From: Bacteroidales bacterium
Lineage (GTDB): Bacteria > Bacteroidota > Bacteroidia > Bacteroidales > JAAUTT01
DNA: 6,222 nt
Assembly: GCA_012031335.1 (NCBI GenBank)
Contig: JAAUTT010000292.1
Span: 1-6,222 of the forward strand
Reading direction: 5' to 3'
Both the position numbers and the translations under genes were made by a program. Position 1 is the first letter of the stretch; each line of letters begins with the position of its first letter. The notes beneath the pieces are model-generated. The model was not told where the DNA came from. It was given only the letters and a program-made list of their open reading frames with translations, and made no database searches. This document shows positions 1 to 5,897 of this stretch, piece after piece.

Positions 1-1712
1 CGAAGACTAAACCTACCTACGACGAATTGGGCGGCCGGGATTGAGGAGCTGAAAAAGCAACTGGCCGATAAACAAAACCTGGAAAGGGAACTTGTTAAAA
101 CAAGAATTTTAATGCAGGCAGCCTTCGATCAGTCGCCGGTGCCGCTGATTGTAGTTACTTACCCCGATTTCACTTTTAAGATAATCAATAAGGCTACAGA
201 AGATTTCTTGCTCGTTAAGGCCGAAAACTATCTAAACAAATCCCCGCTAGAGGTAGAATGGGCCTGGCAAGAATTTTATCCCGACGGCACCAAAGTGACA
301 GATCCTTCAAAATTACCATTGCCCCAGGCCTTGCATGGCATAGTAACAAAAAATATGGAAATGTATATTGTTCGGCACGATGGATCGGTAGTATGGGAGC
401 TTGCCAGCGCTTCGCCCATTTATGATAATGAGGGGCAGCTCCTGGGAGGCATATTTGCCCTTATTGATATTACAGAGCGGAAGGCCAATGAGCAGGTACT
501 TTCCGAAAGCAGGCGAAAACTGAAAGAACAAAATGAGGAATACGAAGCCATAAACGAGGAACTAAGGGAGGCTAACGAACTGCTTCAGATAGCTAAAAAC
601 AAAGCTGAAGAGAGTGACAGATTGAAGACAGCTTTTTTGCAGAATATGAGTCACGAAATCCGCACCCCGATGAATGCCATTATGGGTTTTTCGGATTTAA
701 TGGCTGATAATTTCGAAGATAAACAAAGGCTCGGAATGTTTTCGGCTATAATTCACGATCGGTGCAACGACCTGCTCAATATTATTAACGACATCCTCGA
801 TATTTCAAAAATAGAATCGGGGCAATTGAATCTTCATCCCGAAAATTGTGAGCTTCATGCGCTCTTCACCGAAATAAACAATATTGCTGAGGAGCAAATG
901 GTGCGATCGGGAAAAAACAATATAAGGCTGGTGTTTGAAGAATTACAAAATATACCGGCTATTAAAACAGATAAAGGAAAGTTGAAACAGATTTTAATTA
1001 ATTTGATTGTTAATGCCATTAAGTTTACCGAAAAGGGTTTTATTAAATGTGGTTGTAAGGTCCTGGAAGATCAGCTTGTTTTTCATGTTTCCGATACCGG
1101 AATTGGGATTCCCCCTGAAAAACATCCTTATGTTTTCGAACGTTTTATGCAGTTTCACGAATTGTCAGACAAAAATCTGGGAGGCACAGGCTGGGACTAT
1201 CTATTGTTAAAGGTTTGGTAACATTGCTGGGAGGCAGGGTTTGGTTTGAGTCAATACTTAACAGTGGAACAACTTTTTACTTCACGGTACGATACGAAAA
1301 AGCCGAAATTATCCCCGAAGTACCTGTGGCAGATAAACAGGATATAACGGGTGAAATTAACCGAAAAACACTGCTTATTGTTGAAGATGAATATTATAAT
1401 TCTGCTTTCCTGAAAGAAATTTTACAACCACATTATGATGTTTTATGTGCATCAACTGGTAAGGAAGCCATCAGTATTGTTACGGCTAATGCTGTTGACC
1501 TTATTTTGATGGATATCCGGCTGCCTGACATATCAGGATACGAAACTACCCGGGCTGTTTGCCAGTTAAAACCGGGTATGAAGGTTATTGCTCAAACGGC
1601 TTATGCTGCCATCGACGAAAAAGAAAAAGCTTTGCAACACGGGTGTGTGGATTATATCAGCAAACCAATAAACAGAAATACTCTTATGACACTTTTAAAT
1701 AAATACCTTTAG
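1..1712 (+). CDS. PAS hybrid sensor histidine kinase with C-terminal receiver domain, 5' partial, frameshifted
   Basis: The reading frame is open from base 1, so the gene starts upstream; the ATG at 112 is inside it, because a coiled-coil linker (IEELKKQLADKQNLERELVK, about residues 14-33) precedes it. Counting from base 1, the order is PAS domain (about 38-160, ending in the typical DITERK), coiled coil (about 163-205), HisKA with the H-box MSHEIRTPMNAI (phosphoacceptor His at 652-654), then HATPase_c with the N-box (Asn at 1012-1014) and G1 box DTGIGIP (1093-1113). The G2 box should read GTGLGLSIVK, but one T is missing beside 1192, so the frame moves from 1 to 3 and the uncorrected product stops at 1221. 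The second part completes the kinase (GGRVWFES) and adds a CheY-like receiver: acidic pocket VEDE, phosphoacceptor Asp at 1512-1514 in LILMDIRLP, Thr in AQTAYA, Lys in SKP. The corrected length in the window is 570 residues. No DNA-binding domain follows, so phosphate probably passes to a separate partner. The signal sensed is unknown. Confidence 0.9.
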
Positions 1713-1822
1713 AATTCATTTTGTACCTTTCGGGAATCAACCGCCGGTTGGATTATCATTGCACCATGGACAAATTCCTTTTATAATTAAAGAGATATAA
1801 ATGATTGGTTCTCACATCCGAA

Positions 1823-1853
1823 TTGTTTTTTGTTATAAAAGCTGATATTTTTG
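1823..1853 (+). promoter_or_regulatory. Bacteroidota-type promoter for the CNNM/zupT genes
   Basis: The -7 element TATTTTTG at 1846-1853 matches the Bacteroidota consensus TAnnTTTG exactly. A TTG at 1823-1825 lies 20 nt upstream, where the -33 element is expected. The start codon at 1875 follows 21 nt later, which implies a very short A-rich leader with no Shine-Dalgarno site, as is usual in this phylum. This is a consensus match only; the transcription start is inferred. Confidence 0.5.
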
Positions 1854-1874
1854 TACCAAACAATTTGATCAATC

Positions 1875-3172
1875 ATGGCCCTGGATATTTTTATTACGTT
1901 CTTTTTGGTTTCTCTTAACGGGTTTTTTGTTGCTGCCGAATTTGCAATTGTTAAGGTACGTTCTTCGCAACTCGAAATGAAGAGCAAAGAAGGGAATAGT
2001 TTTGCAATTTTATCAAAACATATTGTAAACCATTTGGACCGTTACCTGGCAGCTACCCAGCTTGGAATTACACTTGCCAGTCTGGGTTTAGGCTGGATTG
2101 GCGAACCGGTGGTTTCTAAAATAATCATAAACCTCATGAACCTTATGGGAGTGGAAATTCACGAAGAGTTGGCTCATGATATTGCCTTACCAATTGCTTT
2201 TGCCATTATCACTGTTCTTCATATTGTATTTGGCGAACTTGCTCCTAAATCTCTGGCCATACAGCGATCAGAAAAAACAACACTGTTCATTGCCTATCCT
2301 TTACAATTCTTTTTCTTTTTATTTAAGCCCTTTATCTGGTTGCTGAACGGCATAGCCAATTTACTTTTAAAAACCATTGGTATTACCACCGTTCACGGTT
2401 CGGATGTTCATAGCAGTGAAGAACTGAAATACCTGGTTCAGCAGGGTCAGAAAAGCGGAGAAATTGACGATGACGAATACAAGATTATTAAAAATGCCTT
2501 TAATTTTTCGGAACAAACGGTAAGACAGATCATGGTTCCCCGTACAAGTATGTTTACCATGATATCAGTGAATTCGATGAAACTATAATTGATAGTATTG
2601 TGGAAGAAAGCTATTCCAGAATACCTTGTTACGAAGGAAATATTGACAATATCATTGGTTTGGTGTACCTGAAAGATATATTGATTGGCGCCCGAAAGGG
2701 GAAGGATTTTAATATAAAGGACATTCTTCGTCCTATCATTGCTGTACCCGAGTCCAAACATATAGCGCAAATGCTGAATGAGTTTCAGATAAAACATCAG
2801 CAGATGGCCCTGGTAATTAACGAATATGGAGGCACCGAAGGAATCGTAACTATGGAAGATATCCTGGAGGAATTGGTTGGTGAGATACAGGACGAATCGG
2901 ACAATGAACTGCCCGTTGTTGAAAAAATCAGTGATAAAGAATACCATGTCTCCGCATTGGCAAGTCTGGATGATATTAACGAATTGCTTCCCCGACCCAT
3001 TGAAAAGGGTGAAGAATATGAGACCCTAGCAGGCTGTCTTATTATTAAATTCAGATCTCTGCCAAAGGTTAAGGATAAATTAGTATGCAATAACTATGAA
3101 TTTCAAATATTAAAGACAACAAAAACATCCATTATACTGGTTAAAGTAACTGATCTTACCATAGATATTTAA
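1875..3172 (+). CDS. CNNM/CorC-HlyC family transporter (DUF21-CBS-CBS-CorC_HlyC), frameshifted
   Basis: This is an inner-membrane protein of the family annotated as hemolysin-like, CorC or CNNM, which is linked to Mg2+/divalent-cation or Na+ transport. The DUF21 membrane domain (about residues 1-175) shows the family signatures LNGFFVAAEFAIVKVR, ATQLGITLASLGLGWIGEP and FGELAPKSLA. The CBS pair starts at VRQIMVPR (about 216). The second CBS motif is ALVINEYGGTEGIVTMEDIL, followed by EELVGEIQDE. A CorC_HlyC domain (YHVSALASLDDINELL to the end) closes the protein. One G is missing beside 2561: restoring it turns MISVNSMKL-stop into MDISEFDETIIDSIVEES, in frame with the rest. Uncorrected, the first part ends at 2588 and the remainder is open from a GTG at 2600. 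The corrected protein is 432 residues, normal for the family. The ATG at 1875 sits just upstream of the first membrane segment and 21 nt after a good promoter. No gliding-motility gene is adjacent, so a GldE role has no contextual support. Confidence 0.9.
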
Positions 3173-3179
3173 GCGTTAA

Positions 3180-3192
3180 ATGAATAATTCAT
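3180..3192. promoter_or_regulatory. 13-bp perfect palindrome between the CNNM gene and zupT
   Basis: ATGAATAATTCAT is a perfect 6-1-6 inverted repeat in the 51-bp gap, 31 nt before the zupT start. Its size and shape would suit a small dimeric repressor, and metalloregulators of the Fur/Zur type bind AT-rich palindromes near ZIP genes. It does not match a specific operator consensus that I can cite, and AT-rich palindromes of this length also arise by chance. Confidence 0.2.
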
Positions 3193-3223
3193 CTGCATTC
3201 GAACATTTAAAAATTAAAACTTA

Positions 3224-4030
3224 ATGGAATCCGATAACTTATTATTGGCTTTTGGATTAACAGTATTCGCAGGCTTATCTACCGGAATCGGAAGTTTAAT
3301 TTCCTTACTTAAAAAGGATTTTAATCCGAAACTTTTATCAGCTGCCCTGGGTTTTTCAGCTGGTGTTATGATTTATGTTTCGCTGGTCGAAATATTTGAT
3401 AAGGCCAAAATCTCTCTTACAGATTTTTATGGGCCTAAAACAGGTTATATATATACTGTTCTTGCTTTTTTTGGAGGTATTGCCATCATTGCCATTATCG
3501 ACCGATTAATTCCTTCGTACGAAAACCCGCACGAAATCAAAAACCTTGATGAGAGGAAACTCAATCCGCAGAATCATAAAAAGCTTCTTCGAATGGGACT
3601 TTTTTCGGCTTTAGCCATTGCTATACATAATTTTCCCGAAGGCCTGGCAACCTTTATGGGAGCATTGTCCGATCCTGCATTGGGTATTAGTATAGCTGTG
3701 GCCATAGCTATTCATAACATTCCTGAAGGAATCGCTGTTTCTGTTCCCATATATTACGCTACCAAAAACCGTAAAAAAGCCTTTTGGATGTCGTTTTTAT
3801 CGGGATTTGCAGAACCTGTGGGAGCTATCGTAGGATATTTCTTATTCCGCAACTTTTTCAACGAAGCTACTTTCGGAATTGTCTTTGCCAGTGTTGCCGG
3901 TATTATGATTTACATATCGCTCGACGAACTGTTACCAACTGCCGAAGAATACGGGGAACATCATATTGCCATTGGCGGTGTAATTGCCGGTATGGCAGTA
4001 ATGGCTGCAAGTTTACTGCTTTTTGTTTAG
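3224..4030 (+). CDS. zupT: ZIP-family divalent metal transporter ZupT
   Basis: This is a membrane importer of zinc and probably other divalent metals (iron, manganese, cobalt in characterised ZupT proteins). At 268 residues it is close to the E. coli protein (about 257). The two ZIP metal-binding signatures are present: HNFPEG at residues 135-140 (helix IV) and HNIPEG at 164-169 (helix V), with SGFAEPVGA at 193-201. About eight hydrophobic helices are visible, with a charged, His-containing cytoplasmic loop at about 99-123 between helices III and IV. The frame is intact from ATG to TAG. The ATG follows an A-rich leader (aaaattaaaactta) without a Shine-Dalgarno site. It lies 51 bp after the CNNM gene on the same strand with no clear terminator between them, so co-transcription from the promoter at 1823-1853 is likely. 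A 13-bp palindrome in the gap is a possible extra control site. Confidence 0.95.
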   Translation: MESDNLLLAFGLTVFAGLSTGIGSLISLLKKDFNPKLLSAALGFSAGVMIYVSLVEIFDKAKISLTDFYGPKTGYIYTVLAFFGGIAIIAIIDRLIPSYENPHEIKNLDERKLNPQNHKKLLRMGLFSALAIAIHNFPEGLATFMGALSDPALGISIAVAIAIHNIPEGIAVSVPIYYATKNRKKAFWMSFLSGFAEPVGAIVGYFLFRNFFNEATFGIVFASVAGIMIYISLDELLPTAEEYGEHHIAIGGVIAGMAVMAASLLLFV

Positions 4031-4056
4031 TTGCAATTACTATGAGTCTGCTGAAT

Positions 4057-4198
4057 AAGTCCGAAGGACTTGAATTTGAATAGCCACCGGTACAGCCGGA
4101 GGTCTCTTCGAGATAGTGGATTAGAACCCGGAAATGGTTTTTGTTGCACTCCCCCGCACTTCGTACGAGGCTATTCTAATTAAATCCCTTCAGGATTT
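4057..4198. mobile_element. 142-bp MITE-like element with hairpin-bearing terminal inverted repeats
   Basis: The ends are imperfect inverted repeats: 4057-4085 against the complement of 4169-4198 agree at 24 of 30 aligned positions, including a perfect 8-bp inner block (GAATAGCC at 4078-4085, GGCTATTC at 4169-4176). Each end also folds on itself: AAGTCC-GAA-GGACTT at 4057-4071 and AAATCC-CTTCA-GGATTT at 4182-4198. Their third stem pair is G-C in one and A-T in the other, a compensatory difference. The interior holds further small stems: CCGG/CCGG (4087-4099), TCTC-TTC-GAGA (4103-4113) and an imperfect stem with 6 of 8 pairs (4152-4170). No coding capacity is visible. It starts 27 bp after the zupT stop, so the left hairpin could also act as a transcript end. 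It could be a transposase-mobilised miniature element or a structured RNA; the sequence does not decide. Confidence 0.6.
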
Positions 4199-4230
4199 CA
4201 ATATTTCAATGCATCATTGTCCGGTAAATA

Positions 4231-4391
4231 AATTATGTAACCTCTACTAGGTTGTAGTTTCGATCGTATTTATCTATTCTACAATTATGTATCCTCTACG
4301 AGGATATTTCTTCAACTTCGTAGAAGTTGCATAATTGTAGAAAATAAAAAGAAAGGTGACTTGTGCCAACCTTGTAGAGGTTGCACAGTTG
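4231..4391. repeat. Array of four related REP-like hairpins in + + - - orientation
   Basis: Two copies of one repeat lie in direct orientation at 4231-4253 and 4283-4305 (20 of 23 identical, core AATTATGTAWCCTCTAC). Two inverted copies lie at 4313-4337 and 4367-4391 (20 of 25 identical, core CAACYTYGTAGARGTTGCA). All four fold as hairpins with a TAC/GTA-type centre: AACCT/AGGTT, TATCCTC/GAGGATA, CAACTTC/GAAGTTG and CAACCTT/GAGGTTG. The copy spacings are 52 and 54 bp, so the array is roughly symmetrical about 4307-4312. Two differences between copies are compensatory: A4240-T4252 becomes T4292-A4304, and T4317-A4325 becomes C4371-G4379. This resembles bacterial BIMEs, in which REP palindromes alternate in orientation, and a convergent intergenic gap is a typical site for them. 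Confidence 0.65.
4277..4342. other. Predicted three-way-junction (cruciform) fold inside the hairpin array
   Basis: A perfect 13-bp closing stem (TTCTACAATTATG at 4277-4289 with CATAATTGTAGAA at 4330-4342) encloses two perfect 7-bp hairpins: TATCCTC-TAC-GAGGATA (4290-4306) and CAACTTC-GTA-GAAGTTG (4313-4329). Only a 6-nt linker (TTTCTT) is left between them. Every base of the 66-nt segment except the linker and the two 3-nt loops is paired. The fold is available to either RNA strand or to single-stranded DNA. Confidence 0.65.
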
Positions 4392-4542
4392 ACAATGCTT
4401 TCACGCGATTTCACATTTTTAACCAGACAACACTGATTTCAATGAAAACATTTTCGTTATTTTAAAAATAAGCAAATAAATAGTTTTTCAGCAGCCTCAA
4501 CTTATTAATGCCAATATCAACCTGTTTTTGCAAATTCTGGTG

Positions 4543-4570
4543 CAGGGTAATAAACACATTGTTACCCCTG
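4543..4570 (-). terminator. Hairpin downstream of the epimerase gene, possible transcript end
   Basis: CAGGGTAA at 4543-4550 pairs with TTACCCCTG at 4562-4570 (8 bp with one bulged base, 11-nt loop). It lies 31 bp beyond the stop codon of the minus-strand epimerase gene. No U-rich tract follows directly on the minus strand, so it is not a textbook intrinsic terminator. The rest of 4392-4600 is AT-rich and shows no coding or repeat signal that I can recognise. Confidence 0.3.
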
Positions 4571-4600
4571 TATTAAAACCCTCACCTGCCCTGTAAATTT

Positions 4601-5531
4601 TTATTTTACTGCTTCGGTAACGATCATTTCGCGAATACCTTCCTGGTACGAGGTGGGGGTGAACTTAAACTGTTTCTCAAATTTCGTGGAGTCGAACACA
4701 TAATCCCTGTCGTACTGGTACATCATTTCGGGCAGTTCGCGCATCAGAGGCATAAACAGACCCATTATGCGGATCATCCATACCGGCACAACCATGTACT
4801 TGTTATCGGCGTTCAGTTCGCGGGTAAATAATTTAATGAAATCCCTGCCTGTGAGCACTTGCTTATTGGTAGGCAGGTGCCATACCTGGTTATAGGCTTC
4901 GGGGGTGTTACCCAGTAGGGCAGTGGCTTTGGCTGCATCGGGTGTATAGGTAAACGAATGTTTTTTATCTACATCGCACATCCAGTTGGGCTTTTTCCCT
5001 TTCAGGATATTGGCATACACAAGCATATGCAACAGATTTTTATCGTTGTTGGGACCATAGAAGTCGGCCGAGCGGGCAATGAGTCCCTGCAGGCGACCAG
5101 CTTTTACCTCGTTCATCAGCATATCGGCTATTTCTTTTCGTATACGCCCTTTGCGACTGGGAGGGTTAATGGGAGAGTCCTCGGTCATGTGTGGTATGGC
5201 CGACAGATCGTACATATAAACGTTATCGAAAAACACAAGCTTGGCATTGTGGCGGATACAGGCATCTATAACGGCACGCATCAGCTTAGGCCAGTAATGC
5301 TGCCACACCTTGATATTATATTCCAGGCCAACTACCAGGTAAACAATCTCTGAGCCGGCCACAGCCTTATCTGCCTGGGCAGGGGTCGGTTAAATCGGCC
5401 CGAAGCAGTTCATCGCCGGGGTTTACCTTTTTGGGATTGCGGCCTACCAACCGGAGATGATTGGTATAAGCGGTTAGCTCTTTTGCGAGTAATGTGCCAA
5501 TGGTGCCATTAGCTCCTAAAATAGTTTGCAT
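4601..5531 (-). CDS. NAD(P)-binding epimerase/dehydratase-like protein (extended SDR fold), frameshifted
   Basis: The ATG at 5531 gives MQTILGANGTIG, a Rossmann GxxGxxG nucleotide-binding motif at the extreme N-terminus, as expected for NAD-dependent epimerase/dehydratase proteins. After 54 codons this frame stops at 5367-5369. The rest of the protein is in another frame (open from a GTG at 5362) and ends with TAA at 4601-4603. Removing one base from the G run at 5382-5385 joins them as RADLTDPAQADKAVAGSEIV, giving 309 residues, the usual size. The active site is atypical: where SDRs have a catalytic Ser/Thr before VYG there is DN-VYMYD (residues 102-103), and where YxxxK is expected there is KGRIR (127-131). 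A Rossmann fold with a non-standard or lost dehydrogenase function is therefore likely; the substrate is unknown. ARSADFYGPNN (about 152-162) matches the typical RxxxxYGP element. The gene converges with zupT and diverges from the transposase gene. Confidence 0.85.
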
Positions 5532-5665
5532 AGGTTTGAGTATTTGGACTTTTCTGATTTTAATATAACAGCAGGAGAGTAGTTTGGTTCGATAGTTTCA
5601 GCATACAATTTAGTTCTGGTTTGACAGATTAGTATAAAATATAATTTGCCACTAATTCCCTGTTA

Positions 5666-5783
5666 CCCGAGACTGTACATCAGCACAAAGCGTTCAGCTA
5701 AGATTCCACCTTAGTTGAATATATGTCTACAGGCTTTGCCTGAATTTTATTATATTGACAAAAATATAAAAACACACCTATCG
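5666..5783 (+). repeat. 118-bp structured tandem repeat, copy 1
   Basis: This is the first copy of a tandem repeat with an exact 118-bp period and no indels relative to copy 2 (about 12 differences in 114 compared bases). It begins CCCGAGACTGTA and contains two hairpins: TTCAGCTAAG / CTTAGTTGAA (5693-5702 with 5710-5719, 10 pairs including one G-U) and CAGGC-TTT-GCCTG (5730-5742). No coding frame is evident. The bases between the epimerase start and this repeat (5532-5665) hold no gene and no promoter that I trust. Confidence 0.8.
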
Positions 5784-5897
5784 CCCGAGACTGTAAATCA
5801 TTACAAAACGTTCGGCTAAGGTTCTACCTTAATCGAATTTATGTCTACAGGCTTTGCCTGAATTTTATTATATTGGCAAAAATATTAAAACACACCT
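5784..5897 (+). repeat. 118-bp structured tandem repeat, copy 2, abutting the transposase start
   Basis: This copy runs up to the TTG start codon of the transposase gene; similarity to copy 1 fades after CACACCT. The first stem is TTCGGCTAAG / CTTAATCGAA (5811-5820 with 5828-5837). Compared with copy 1, the pair A5696-T5716 has become G5814-C5834, a compensatory change, while one other pair is now a C-A mismatch. The second hairpin, CAGGC-TTT-GCCTG (5848-5860), lies in a block of about 35 bp identical in both copies. Because the repeat forms the 5' flank of a RAYT gene, it is the best candidate for that enzyme's own REP-type element. Confidence 0.8.

Noticed and set aside
112..114. ATG at 112 as the start of the histidine kinase
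   Set aside because: The frame is open back to base 1 and encodes a coiled coil continuous with the PAS domain, so this Met is internal.
1738..1750. Terminator after the hybrid kinase (CAACC-GCC-GGTTG)
   Set aside because: A 5-bp stem with no T-rich tract behind it is too weak to call a terminator. The nearby TCATTTTG (1716-1723) has one mismatch to the -7 consensus and leads to no gene.
1186..2602. Programmed ribosomal frameshifting in the kinase and CNNM genes
   Set aside because: No slippery heptamer or stimulatory structure is visible at either site, and neither family is known for recoding; a simple indel explains both.
2447..2947. Antisense open frames across the CNNM gene, and similar ones at 313-531, 2797-3090 and 4958-5353
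   Set aside because: Each lies opposite a clearly recognisable gene, has no domain signature and no promoter, and is explained as a shadow of the coding strand.
3784..4083. Overlapping + strand frame at the end of zupT
   Set aside because: It is a Cys/Arg-rich alternate frame of zupT running into the adjacent repeat element, with no family resemblance.
4078..4176. tRNA or other standard RNA gene in the zupT-epimerase gap
   Set aside because: The closing stem and internal hairpins lack a T-loop GTTC and tRNA arm spacing; the nested inverted ends fit a repeat element better.
5620..5648. Promoter for the transposase: TTGACA at 5621-5626 and TATAAT at 5640-5645
   Set aside because: The spacer is only 13 bp, too short for a sigma-70 promoter, and the Bacteroidota -7 consensus is matched only with an extra base (TATAATTTG). 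It also lies about 250 bp upstream of the gene, across both repeats.
5666..5897. CRISPR array or other spacer array
   Set aside because: There are only two copies, the 118-bp unit is too long for a CRISPR repeat, and there is no unique spacer between copies; divergence is spread along the whole unit.
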